This document shows, piece after piece, positions 15,126-22,518 of a DNA stretch of 24,206 nt; within the stretch, counting starts at the first letter, position 1, and each line of letters begins with the position of its first letter. The translations under genes were made by a program, and so were the position numbers. The DNA is taken from NCBI GenBank assembly GCA_043719475.1, contig JAYSTS010000042.1, forward strand, positions 1-24,206. The letters run 5' to 3'. Source of the stretch: SYFY01 sp043719475 (lineage in GTDB: Bacteria > Pseudomonadota > Gammaproteobacteria > Pseudomonadales > Azotimanducaceae). The notes beneath the pieces were generated by a model that saw nothing but the letters and a program-made list of their open reading frames with translations, was not told the DNA's origin and ran no database searches.

Positions 15126-15203
15126 GAGCTGGGTGCCTGTACAAAAACTCCCGCAACTTCACACGAAGACTTTACGCTTCAAAAAGAACGTGTAACCCTA
15201 CCT

Positions 15204-15866
15204 GTTGGGCGAAGAATCGAGGACGTTGATTACGGCGAGATGTAGAGAAGTCAGTGACACTGATTCATTTTCGTATCGATACTCTCGCACTCAACATTGG
15301 CGGTGGGAAAAACGTCGCGGGCATTTCTAGTTCAGAGAGAGGCTCTAACCAAGTCGGCAAGATCGCCGCGTACTACCTGCGCTCACGGTTCCAGCCACTG
15401 TCAAATCCTAGGCGCGTGATGGTTCATCGTTGTAACTTAATCGCTGCGCCTTCCTCGCCTCTGTCCAAGGGTCTGTTTCCTGCAAGGATTTCGTACCGGC
15501 GCCACTCGCCAAGGTTACGGGTACGACGTGTGAAGGCTCATCCCAGTTCTCAAAGCTCTGATCGGCGTTCGCAGCTACCGTGCCTTCTGTTTCCTGAGGT
15601 ACCATCCCGGGCATCGAGCGCGCCAGAGAGCAGTGTGTCCAAGTCGTCCAGGTCTCAGTTCACTCCTGTATTCAATCGGCTTGGTTCCTTCTGCGGCTTG
15701 GCAGCGAAGTTTCTCCAATTCGGTTTGCACTCGTTTCTGTTTTCCTTGGTCGCGCTGTACTTCAAGCATCTTCGCCCAACAATGCAGTGCATCGGACCCG
15801 CTGGGTGTTCACGCCTTTTGCCGGAGGCAAAAGTCGCGCCCACCCATCGGTCCGCTGACCGCAGGC
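15204..15866 (+). mobile_element. integron gene cassette (single, without integrase)
   Basis: The segment opens with the core site GTTGGGC (15204-15210), which fits GTTRRRY, and ends inside an attC at the G of GTTATAT. The 5' core of the attC, GCCCAAC at 15774-15780, is the exact reverse complement of the opening core, and the match extends to 12 bp (GTTGGGCGAAGA). That self-complementarity between cassette start and R'' is a defining property of integron cassettes. There is no clear gene inside. The plus-strand frame opened by GTG 15254 runs through the whole attC to 15883 and reads like non-coding sequence. Minus-strand fragments (15575-15769 and 15408-15614) are charged but lie in different frames. 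No integrase and no second attC were found. Confidence 0.6.
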
Positions 15867-15873
15867 GTTATAT
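15774..15873 (+). repeat. integron attC recombination site
   Basis: About 100 bp. R'' is GCCCAAC (15774-15780) and R' is GTTATAT (15867-15873, six of seven fit GTTRRRY). The arms are imperfectly complementary: CGGACC (15793-15798) pairs with GGTCCG (15849-15854) and GGGTG (15803-15807) with CACCC (15841-15845). The centre holds a perfect eight-pair stem, CTTTTGCC/GGCAAAAG (15815-15822 and 15826-15833), with a three-base loop. Length and layout suit a 59-base-element. Confidence 0.65.
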
Positions 15874-15915
15874 GGAAGATTGAATTGAATACCTACAAAG
15901 GTCAGGCTTCCAGAT

Positions 15916-15969
15916 GTCAGGAGAGAGAGAATCCTCCTGACGATTCTCATGAGGGACGGCACACGTCCC
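15916..15969. other. two consecutive hairpins downstream of the attC
   Basis: GTCAGGAG (15916-15923) and CTCCTGAC (15934-15941) form an eight-pair stem with a 10-base purine-rich loop. GGGACG and CGTCCC (15953-15958 and 15964-15969) form a six-pair stem with a five-base loop. GAGAAT (15926-15931) could alternatively pair with ATTCTC (15943-15948), so the first hairpin has a competing form. No T-tract follows. The start-like ATG at 16031 lies about 60 bases further. Confidence 0.3.
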
Positions 15970-16030
15970 ATGTCCGCAACATCGCACGAGATGCTTTGTT
16001 TTCTGGTTATCAGATTTACAGGGAGTATCT

Positions 16031-16150
16031 ATGTTGGTTAATTCGTCTGTTGCCTCGCGTTTGGTTCGTGTTTTCTGCTTCTATGCGCTTCGCTAAGTTG
16101 CGCAACTGTTCGCGCGCACGCCAAAGAGTATCAGCCAGAGAGCGATGTCG
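16031..16150 (+). pseudogene. possible remnant of a signal-peptide gene, frameshifted
   Basis: GGGAG five bases before the ATG at 16031 looks like a real initiation site. The frame encodes MLVNSSVASRLVRVFCFYAL and stops at TAA after 20-odd codons. A shift of frame at about 16085 continues it with LSCATVRAHAKEYQPES, which completes a signal peptide with an AHA cleavage site. I infer a secreted-protein gene disrupted just inside its leader; downstream the second frame soon loses protein character. The alternative is chance. Confidence 0.25.
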
Positions 16151-16154
16151 TGAC

Positions 16155-16499
16155 GTCTTTCTCTGGGCCGGATGCACTCGACAGAGTGCACAGTACGGCC
16201 ATATCGAGCGGCCAGCAGGGGATTACTCAGCAGCCATCGAACTCGAGCAGCAGGCGCTCGCCGACGCTGCTAGCCGATCTTTGTCGGTTGGCCGCGTCTA
16301 GGCCTTGCTTGCACTGGCCCGCATCACATTCGGTCGTGGTATTGACGTCCGCTTGTCAGAGAGCGAACTCGATCAGCTTCAAGCGTGGTTGAAAAAAGCT
16401 GAGGACGCCATCAACAGCACAGGCTACCTCGCGCGGCTGCCGTACCTGCGGGAATTGCGGGCTGAACTCGCGCTGCGGCGTGAATCCCTTTCCCACTGA
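16155..16499 (+). pseudogene. C-terminal remnant of a TPR-type regulator/ATPase
   Basis: One frame reads YGHIERPAGDYSAAIELEQQALADAASRS, crosses a TAG at 16299-16301, and continues as ALLALARITFGRGIDVRLS, then ELDQLQAWLKKAEDAINSTGY and LPYLRELRAELALRRESL to a TGA at 16499. The A-G-D-AI..E..AL.A..S pattern followed by ALLALAR and a final leucine-rich amphipathic helix is what the C-terminal tetratricopeptide region of large AAA-type or adenylate-cyclase-type regulators looks like. No upstream body of such a gene exists in the window, and an in-frame stop interrupts it. I therefore read it as a fragment brought in or left behind by recombination. Confidence 0.4.
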
Positions 16500-16583
16500 C
16501 CCAGCATCGGCAGCGGATATCGCTCAAACGTGACCACAACATTGGGTACTATCGCCTGACGCCCCGGTATTCGAGTACTGACC

Positions 16584-17528
16584 ATGAGTTCACCCACTAT
16601 CGATCTGGCCGCCTGTCGAAAACTTGGCATGGGTCTGAAACGCCCGGAGGACGTGGTGGTCAGTCGTGACGGTGCAGTCTGGGCCTCCGACCAGGCCAGC
16701 GCCTGCGCACGCATTGAGGCTGATGGCAGCCTGACCCGTGTTGGCAAAGTTAATGGTGCGCCGAATGGCATCAACATGGATCTGCAGGGTCGGTTGATCA
16801 TCGCCAACTTTGGTGGACCGGAAATCGGTCATGGCCCATTGCAACGCCTGGACCCAACCACCGGCAACGTCGAACTGCTCTGTGGTGAGCTGCAAGGTCG
16901 CAAGATGTGGGCGGCCAACTATCCACTGATTGATACGAAGGGCCGGATCTGGTGTTCCCATTCCACCTGGAATTCTCTCGACACCGCAGACCACGGACAA
17001 CACGATGGGCTGGTATTTCGCCTTGATCCTGACGGAACCGTTAAAGTGCTGGCCGAAGGGATCAAGTTTGCCAATGGTCTGGCTATGGACTTCGACGAAA
17101 CCCACCTCTTTGTCTGCGAAACTGTGGGCAACGGCGTGATTCGTTACCCCATCAATGCCGACGGCTCACTCGACACACCCACACAGTACGGACCGATCCT
17201 CGGTTTGAGTAACCTTGAGGTCCAGCATCTCCGGCCTCTGTCACCCGAACGGCGCAGCCAGCTCGGTGCGACGGATGGCTGTGCGTTCGACCAGGACGGA
17301 AATCTGTGGGTGACGCTGGTGATGGCGAACAGAATCGTCGCCATTACCCCCACGGGCGAGGTGGCGACCGTGTTGTCCGACCCCACTGGACGCCTGATGC
17401 GAAATCCCACCAACGTGAGCTTCGGTGGCAGTGACCTCAGGGATGTCTACATTGGCAGCATCTCCAGCGACTATGTCGTGCACGCGCGCAGCCCGATCCC
17501 GGGCATGCCGCTGGCCCATCAACGCTGA
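16584..17528 (+). CDS. SMP-30/gluconolactonase-like beta-propeller protein
   Basis: Predicted 314 residues, typical for the SMP-30/gluconolactonase/LRE family. The six-bladed propeller repeats are visible as RPEDVVVSRDGAVWASD, APNGINMDLQGRLIIANFG, FANGLAMDFDETHLFVCE and ATDGCAFDQDGNLWVT. Family metal ligands are all in place: E22, N61, N164 and D231. Members hydrolyse lactones with a divalent metal; exact substrates vary widely. No signal peptide is apparent, so cytoplasmic. It leads a run of five plus-strand genes with gaps of 16, 6, 18 and -4 bases, so it is probably the first gene of an operon. The 84-bp upstream gap carries no promoter I can recognise with confidence. Confidence 0.87.
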   Translation: MSSPTIDLAACRKLGMGLKRPEDVVVSRDGAVWASDQASACARIEADGSLTRVGKVNGAPNGINMDLQGRLIIANFGGPEIGHGPLQRLDPTTGNVELLCGELQGRKMWAANYPLIDTKGRIWCSHSTWNSLDTADHGQHDGLVFRLDPDGTVKVLAEGIKFANGLAMDFDETHLFVCETVGNGVIRYPINADGSLDTPTQYGPILGLSNLEVQHLRPLSPERRSQLGATDGCAFDQDGNLWVTLVMANRIVAITPTGEVATVLSDPTGRLMRNPTNVSFGGSDLRDVYIGSISSDYVVHARSPIPGMPLAHQR

Positions 17529-17544
17529 ACGCGGGCGGTAACGG

Positions 17545-18492
17545 ATGAACGAACGGATCTTCACTGCCCATGACGACCACTTCCACTTCGACCTGATGGG
17601 TGAAGACTGGTGGGCCACGGAGACCTCCTGGTTTTCGTTTCATCATCCGGAGCGTCGGCTCGGTGGCTGGTTCTACACCCTGGTGCGACCGAATATCGGT
17701 ACGGTGGCAGGCGGTGCCTGGGTGTGGGATCACACCGCGCATCTCCCCTGGGACGTGCCCTACTCCGCAAACTACTCGGCTCTGCAGTTGCCGCAGGATA
17801 CGGATTTTACCGATTGCCTGCTGCCCACCGGGGTGTCGATCCGCGTGCTCGAACCCTGCATGCGTTATGCGCTCGTCTTTGCCGACAGTCCTCGACTGCA
17901 GGCCAATCTGGTGTTCGAAGGGGTCATGCCGCCCGCACCACTGACTGCGGTGGGCTCAACCTTTGGCAGTGCACATCACTTCGATCAGTTCGGCCGGGTC
18001 ACTGGCGAACTGATCCTGCATGGCGAGACGATCAGCATCGATTGTATCGGCATGCGTGATCGCACTTGGGGCCGCCGACCGGAAGATCGGCCACGGCAGG
18101 CCGCTTATGTAACCGGTGCCGCTGATGCCGCAAACGGTTTTCTCGCTGTGACCAATATTCGGCCCACGGGCGACCTGGTCGCCTACGGCTTCCTGCGTCG
18201 CGATGGCGAAACCATTAGCCTTGCCAGTGGTGAACGTCGTGTTGAGCGTGACCCTACCAACGGCTGGGTTACGCGGCTTGAATTGATCGCGCGGGATGCT
18301 GCAGGTCGAACGCTTCACGCTATCGGCACTCCGGTGAGCAGGATCATCCTGAACCGGCACACCTTCATCGATATCAACAGCCTGATTCGCTGGGAGGTTG
18401 ATGGCCTTGTTGCGTGGGGCGAAGACCAGGACATGTGGCCGGTACACCGCTGGTCCCAGCGACAGCGCGACAATCAGCATCAGGCCGGATAG
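17545..18492 (+). CDS. CrtC-like lipocalin-fold protein (DUF7064/DUF7065-like)
   Basis: Predicted 315 residues. It resembles the two-lipocalin proteins related to hydroxyneurosporene synthase CrtC and AttH: an N-terminal segment WWATETSWFSFHHPERRLGGWFY, an ISIDCIGMRDRTWGRRP motif (the D-R/H-S/T-W-G-R signature of the family) and a C-terminal GEDQDMWPVHRW. CrtC hydrates isoprenoid double bonds; most relatives, including those next to acyl-CoA ligases as here, are uncharacterised. The gene lies 16 bp after the SMP-30 gene and six before the ligase. I infer action on a hydrophobic substrate shared with the CoA ligase. Fold assignment is moderately firm; the reaction is unknown. Confidence 0.75.
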   Translation: MNERIFTAHDDHFHFDLMGEDWWATETSWFSFHHPERRLGGWFYTLVRPNIGTVAGGAWVWDHTAHLPWDVPYSANYSALQLPQDTDFTDCLLPTGVSIRVLEPCMRYALVFADSPRLQANLVFEGVMPPAPLTAVGSTFGSAHHFDQFGRVTGELILHGETISIDCIGMRDRTWGRRPEDRPRQAAYVTGAADAANGFLAVTNIRPTGDLVAYGFLRRDGETISLASGERRVERDPTNGWVTRLELIARDAAGRTLHAIGTPVSRIILNRHTFIDINSLIRWEVDGLVAWGEDQDMWPVHRWSQRQRDNQHQAG

Positions 18493-18498
18493 TCACCG

Positions 18499-20157
18499 AT
18501 GAATTTTCACCCCATCCTGACTGCCGAACGCATCGCCGATCTCACCCGTCGTGGTCTGTGGCCGAATCGGCTGGTGTCGGACCTGCTGGACGAAGCCGCT
18601 GCCGCCGCACCGGAATCGACCGCCATTGTCGACCACAACAGCATGACCGGACTCTCTACCCGACTCAGCTATCGCGAACTGCAACAACTCTCGATGCACA
18701 TTGCCGGCAGGTTCCTCGAGCTTGGCATCAAGCGTGGTGATGTGGTCGCCGTACAGCTGCCGAACTGGTGGTTTTACGCGGCGGTGTATACGGCGTGTGT
18801 GCGTATCGGTGCGGTGATCAATCCTCTGATGCCCATCTTCCGCGAGCGTGAACTTGAATTCATGCTGGGTTTGTCTGAAGCACGCATGCTCATCGTGCCG
18901 CGCGAATTTCGTGGTTTTGACTACCCAGGTATGGCCAGCACGCTGCGTCACAAACTGCCGAACCTGCAACATGTGTTCGTTGTCGGTGGTGATGATCCGG
19001 CCACTGCATTCGAAGCCTGCCTGCTGGAGCAGACACTCGCGACTGGTGTTGATCACATGGCCCTGTTTCGCTCTCTCCGCCCGGACCCTAACGACGTCAC
19101 CGAGATCATGTACACCTCGGGCACCACCGGCGAACCCAAGGGCGTGATGCATACCGCCAACACCCTGCTGTGCAAGGCGCTGCTCGCCAGCGAATTGTTT
19201 GGTTTTACACCGGGTGATCACATCTATATGGGCTCACCCCTCGCCCATCAGACCGGTTTCATGTACGCCGTCATTCTCTCGATCTACCAGCGCTGCAAGT
19301 GTGTATTGCAGGATATCTGGGCACCGGCTGAGGCAGCACGGCTGATCGCCACCGAACGTTGCACCATCACGCTCGGCTCAACCCCGTTTCTTCGGGATCT
19401 CGTGCAGACTCCGGCGACCAGCGATCACGATCTTGCGTGTCTTCGCCTGTTTCTTTGCGCCGGCGCACCGATCCCGCGCACGCTGGTGCAAGAAGCCCAC
19501 GACGCCTTTCCGAACCTGCACGTGATGAGTGCGTGGGGCATGACTGAAATCGGCATCGTCACCGCAACCTGCCCGGGTGACCCGCAGGAGAAGATCATCG
19601 AGACCGATGGTCGGGCACTGCCGCATCAGGCGGTGCGGATCATCGACGAACACGGCAGGCCCGTCCCGCCTGGTGCTGAAGGCCGATTGCAAGCACGCTG
19701 CGCAACCACGTTTGTCGGCTACCTAAAACGTCCTGACGCTTATGGCCTTGATGCCGAACAATGGCTCGACACCGGTGATAACGCTCGCATGGACAGCGAT
19801 GGTTACATCCGCATTACCGGGCGCTCGAAAGATCTGGTCATTCGTGGTGGCGAGAACATTCCAGTGGTCGAAGTCGAAGCACTGCTTTATCACCATCCGG
19901 CCATTGTTGATGCAGCCATCGTGGCGATGCCCGATCAGCGCCTGGGTGAACGCGGCTGCGCCTTTGTCACGTTGCGCACCGGCAGCCATTTTGATTTCCG
20001 GACGATGGTCGACTTTCTGCTCGCACAATCACTCATCAAACAATATCTGCCCGAACGACTCGAGGTGCTCGATGAATTTCCCCGCACACCAAGCGGCAAG
20101 ATCCAGAAATACAAACTGCGCGAGTGGGCGAGTGTCCTCACACCACACAACACCTGA
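18499..20157 (+). CDS. class I acyl-CoA synthetase (AMP-binding), cyclohexanecarboxylate-CoA ligase-like
   Basis: Predicted 552 residues, complete ANL-superfamily enzyme. Core motifs: YTSGTTGEPKG (205-215, P-loop A3), AWGMTE (A5), WLDTGDNARMD (A7), GRSKDLVIRGGENI (A8 hinge) and PRTPSGKIQKYKLR with catalytic K534 (A10). The overall pattern, including the N-terminal WPNRLVSDLLDEAA and the long insert, is closest to AliA-type cyclohexanecarboxylate-CoA ligases and medium-chain/aryl ligases. It should activate a carboxylic acid to its CoA thioester in the cytoplasm. Neighbours (lactonase-like, CrtC-like, kinase-like) suggest the acid is part of a dedicated degradation or modification pathway. Acid identity cannot be read from sequence. 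Confidence 0.92.
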   Translation: MNFHPILTAERIADLTRRGLWPNRLVSDLLDEAAAAAPESTAIVDHNSMTGLSTRLSYRELQQLSMHIAGRFLELGIKRGDVVAVQLPNWWFYAAVYTACVRIGAVINPLMPIFRERELEFMLGLSEARMLIVPREFRGFDYPGMASTLRHKLPNLQHVFVVGGDDPATAFEACLLEQTLATGVDHMALFRSLRPDPNDVTEIMYTSGTTGEPKGVMHTANTLLCKALLASELFGFTPGDHIYMGSPLAHQTGFMYAVILSIYQRCKCVLQDIWAPAEAARLIATERCTITLGSTPFLRDLVQTPATSDHDLACLRLFLCAGAPIPRTLVQEAHDAFPNLHVMSAWGMTEIGIVTATCPGDPQEKIIETDGRALPHQAVRIIDEHGRPVPPGAEGRLQARCATTFVGYLKRPDAYGLDAEQWLDTGDNARMDSDGYIRITGRSKDLVIRGGENIPVVEVEALLYHHPAIVDAAIVAMPDQRLGERGCAFVTLRTGSHFDFRTMVDFLLAQSLIKQYLPERLEVLDEFPRTPSGKIQKYKLREWASVLTPHNT

Positions 20158-20175
20158 TCTGCAGGAAGTCCTGGC

Positions 20176-20583
20176 ATGAACGAAGCTGAATTGTTGGAAC
20201 GCATCGCACAAACGTTGAGGCAGGAGATCGGCCCGGCGATCGATGCCGAATATCCGAAGACGCAGGCGTTCATGGCCGCGGTGGTCCTGCAGAAGCTCGG
20301 GCAACAACTCAAGCTAGCAGCTCTTCATGAAGCTGCGGAACACGAAGACCTTGAAGCTCTGCTGGTGGACCTGAATCACAGTGCATACGACCTGCCAGTG
20401 CCGGTGCAGGCCGCCGTGGAGAATCTCGCGCGTCATCGGAACAAGACGGCGTTGTGCACACTGATTGAATCACTCTATGCCGCCCGAACCATCCTCGGGG
20501 ATGATCGCTGCGTGGCACTACTGGGACGTGTGCGTCAGACACTGCGGGCGGACATTGATCGCCAGGTTGAGTACGCGGCATGA
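20176..20583 (+). CDS. DUF6285-like small helical protein
   Basis: Predicted 135 residues, mostly amphipathic helix: ELLERIAQTLRQEIGPAIDAEYPKT, then FMAAVVLQKLGQQLKLA and a C-terminal RVRQTLRADIDRQVEY. It resembles DUF6285 proteins, which in many actinobacteria and proteobacteria sit directly before ACAD10-type phosphotransferases and acyl-CoA dehydrogenases; function unknown. That is its position here: its TGA overlaps the ATG of the APH-fold gene by four bases. A role as partner or regulator of that kinase homologue is plausible but not shown. Confidence 0.7.
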   Translation: MNEAELLERIAQTLRQEIGPAIDAEYPKTQAFMAAVVLQKLGQQLKLAALHEAAEHEDLEALLVDLNHSAYDLPVPVQAAVENLARHRNKTALCTLIESLYAARTILGDDRCVALLGRVRQTLRADIDRQVEYAA

Positions 20584-21638
20584 GTGGTATTGGCAAAAGC
20601 AGCGAAGAAAATTCGTCGAACTTTCAGGCAAAGGTCCTCGAATACTTGCGCACACGTTTGCCGGACGCGAGTCATCTCGCCCTGCATGACGTACAACGCA
20701 TCGCCGTCGGTTGGTCGCATGAAACCTGGTTGTTCGATCTGCACTTCAGCGTGGGCGGCGTGGTACGACACCTGGGCCTGTGTTTGCGTCGCGATCCGGG
20801 TAACGCCTTGTTGCGACACCTCTCGGATCTTGAGCAGCAGTTCCGCGTACTTCAGTGTCTTGAACACACGGCGCTGCCGACGCCGAAGCCCTATTGGTTC
20901 GAGGCGGATACGACGCTGCTGGGAGCACCCTTCCTGGTGATGGAAAAGGTTCGCGGCGTCTGTCCGAGCCCGTGGGGACGGGATGGTCGTGCGTATTACC
21001 AGGCCGCTGCCGAGCGTGGAACCTTGCCAAAGAGTTTCACGACGACGCTGGCCACACTGCACACGCTCGATTGGCGCAAGGCCGGGCTTGATTTCCTCGG
21101 CGTACCAGCCGCAGGCACCGACTTCGCCCTCAGGGAAATCGCCAAGTGGCGCGAATTGATCAATATTTCCGGGCACGCGCCGGAACCCATCCTGACGGAT
21201 CTGATCTGCTGGCTGGAAAACAACATCCCTTCGACTGATCGTGTCACCCTGGTGCATGGTGCCTATCGCACCGGCAACTTCCTGATCCACGATGACCAGG
21301 TCTCGGCGGTGCTGGACTGGGAGCTGCAGGTCTTGGGCGATCCGATGTATGACGTCGCCTATGTGCTCAGTGACCTCAATCGGGAAGGTACGCCACTGTT
21401 ATCGAACCTGGTCGAACGGAACGCTTTTGTTCGCGACTACGAAGCCGCCACCGGTTTCGAGATCGACGAGGCAGCCTGCCGCTATTACAACGCGCTGTAT
21501 GCGATGCGCTCGGTGGCCTTCTGGATGAGTGCTTCCGGCCTGTACGCCGACGGACGCAGCAACGATATCCGGCTGGCGCGCACGGCGTGGTCGGTGCCGG
21601 TGGTACTGGAACGTGCGGCACGGGATCTGGGCTATTGA
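20580..21638 (+). CDS. APH-fold phosphotransferase homologue (ACAD10/11 type) with altered catalytic loop
   Basis: Predicted 352 residues. The kinase-like fold is evident: GAPFLVMEKVRGVCPS in the hinge, the catalytic-loop region LVHGAYRTGNFL (226-235) and AVLDWELQVLGDPMYDVAYVL with the metal-binding D246. In the usual ACAD10/11 type the loop is HGDxRxGN, the Asp being the catalytic base. Here that Asp is Ala228 (codon GCC at 21261-21263), while H226, R230 and N233 remain. The family phosphorylates hydroxyacyl-CoA or related substrates; this copy may be inactive, use other chemistry, or bind without catalysis. It is last of the tight operon starting at 16584 and overlaps the DUF6285-like gene. 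Confidence 0.85.
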   Translation: MSGIGKSSEENSSNFQAKVLEYLRTRLPDASHLALHDVQRIAVGWSHETWLFDLHFSVGGVVRHLGLCLRRDPGNALLRHLSDLEQQFRVLQCLEHTALPTPKPYWFEADTTLLGAPFLVMEKVRGVCPSPWGRDGRAYYQAAAERGTLPKSFTTTLATLHTLDWRKAGLDFLGVPAAGTDFALREIAKWRELINISGHAPEPILTDLICWLENNIPSTDRVTLVHGAYRTGNFLIHDDQVSAVLDWELQVLGDPMYDVAYVLSDLNREGTPLLSNLVERNAFVRDYEAATGFEIDEAACRYYNALYAMRSVAFWMSASGLYADGRSNDIRLARTAWSVPVVLERAARDLGY

Positions 21639-21708
21639 CGGTTGACCATAAGCGTCTGCATTCACGGTTACGTGTTTATCATTGGGAACACACACGAGGG
21701 TCGGACTC

Positions 21709-22200
21709 ATGCCTATCTCAAAAAAACTCGCGCTCGACGAAACCCAGATCACTGACATCATGAGCGGCTGCTGGAATTGTCGCATTGCCACCATCGGACC
21801 CGGCACCAGGGTCAACCTGACACCCATGTGGTTTGGCTGGGCGGGCGGACGGGTTTACATCTACGGTCGCGGACAGAAAGTGGTGAACCTCAGACGCACG
21901 CCGTCCTGCACGATCATCGTCGACCGCAACGAACGGTTCCCCGAGCTTCAGGCCGTGATGTTGCAGGGTGCTGCACACGTCCTCGAAGATGCAGCCGCAG
22001 AATCAGCGGACCCGTATCTCGCCGAGGCAAGAATCCAGATGGGTCGCAAATATAATGGGGGGCATGGCGCACCGGCTGCGGAAACTCCACCACCGAACAA
22101 CGCGACGGCGCGAGGGAATCATGGCCGCTGGATCGTGATGGTGCCGGATTCGACCCTGACCTGGGACAACTTCAAACTGGCGACACTGAAGCGTTCCTGA
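21709..22200 (+). CDS. pyridoxamine 5'-phosphate oxidase-fold protein
   Basis: Predicted 163 residues from the ATG at 21709, which has GAGGG eight bases upstream; the frame is open 27 bases earlier from a TTG but has no supporting signal. The split-barrel pattern of FMN/F420-binding PNPOx-like proteins is visible: GCWNCRIATIGPGTRVNLTPMWFGWAGGRVYIYG, KVVNLRRTPSCTIIVD and MLQGAAHVLED. Such proteins bind flavin, F420 or haem and reduce or protect small molecules; the cofactor here is unknown. It follows the APH-fold gene by 70 bp on the same strand, far enough to have its own promoter, but could be cotranscribed. Confidence 0.82.
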   Translation: MPISKKLALDETQITDIMSGCWNCRIATIGPGTRVNLTPMWFGWAGGRVYIYGRGQKVVNLRRTPSCTIIVDRNERFPELQAVMLQGAAHVLEDAAAESADPYLAEARIQMGRKYNGGHGAPAAETPPPNNATARGNHGRWIVMVPDSTLTWDNFKLATLKRS

Positions 22201-22201
22201 C

Positions 22202-22233
22202 GACAGGTTCAGGGGCAGCAGGGCCGGCCTGTC
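22202..22233 (+). terminator. possible GC-rich terminator hairpin after the PNPOx gene
   Basis: GACAGG (22202-22207) pairs with CCTGTC (22228-22233) directly behind the stop codon, and the interior contains a near-palindromic GGCCGGCC core. No T-run follows, so intrinsic termination is uncertain. Confidence 0.25.
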
Positions 22234-22259
22234 AGGCACGTATGCTCTTCTGACCGCCC

Positions 22260-22385
22260 TTGCGCCTGCTCTTCGCCGGTAACCCCGACGCGCTAAGCCA
22301 CTGTCTGGCCGTCATCGTGCGCGCCATCCAGACGGATCTGACCCATCGGGCCGGACTTGCCGCCACCAGCCGCACGCATCACTAT
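22260..22385 (+). pseudogene. internal fragment of an IS91-family-like transposase
   Basis: The frame reads LRLLFAGNPDALSHC, then LAVIVRAIQTDLTHRAGLA. From memory this matches the segment of IS91-type transposases (R-L-R-L-L-F-A...P..L...L.I.YRAI...L..RAG) that lies after the N-terminal zinc-binding part. A TGA stands two codons before the first matched residue, and similarity ends near 22385, so only about 40 residues survive. The same family is represented by an N-terminal fragment at 23680. Identification is by eye and moderately uncertain. Confidence 0.4.
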
Positions 22386-22518
22386 TCAGAGCTCCTCGAG
22401 AAAACACCCGTTGTCTTTCCTTTGCTCAGGCTGGACAGAGTACCATGTGGGCCAATCGATACAGCCAAACGGTGCCAGCGTGTCAATCCCACCCTTGGCC
22501 CACAAGCCCATCAGAAAA

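Noticed and set aside
15408..15769. Minus-strand frames inside the cassette as a reversed cassette gene
   Set aside because: The two fragments lie in different frames, each too short, and I could not join them into a known family.
15254..15883. 209-codon plus-strand frame inside the cassette
   Set aside because: It runs through the entire attC and ends after it, is unusually rich in Ser/Arg, has no domain I can see and no strong ribosome site.
18493..19221. 242-codon minus frame opposite the CoA ligase
   Set aside because: Antisense shadow of a gene with all ANL motifs intact.
20535..21290. 251-codon minus frame opposite the DUF6285-like and APH genes
   Set aside because: Spans two overlapping plus-strand genes and shows no family signature.
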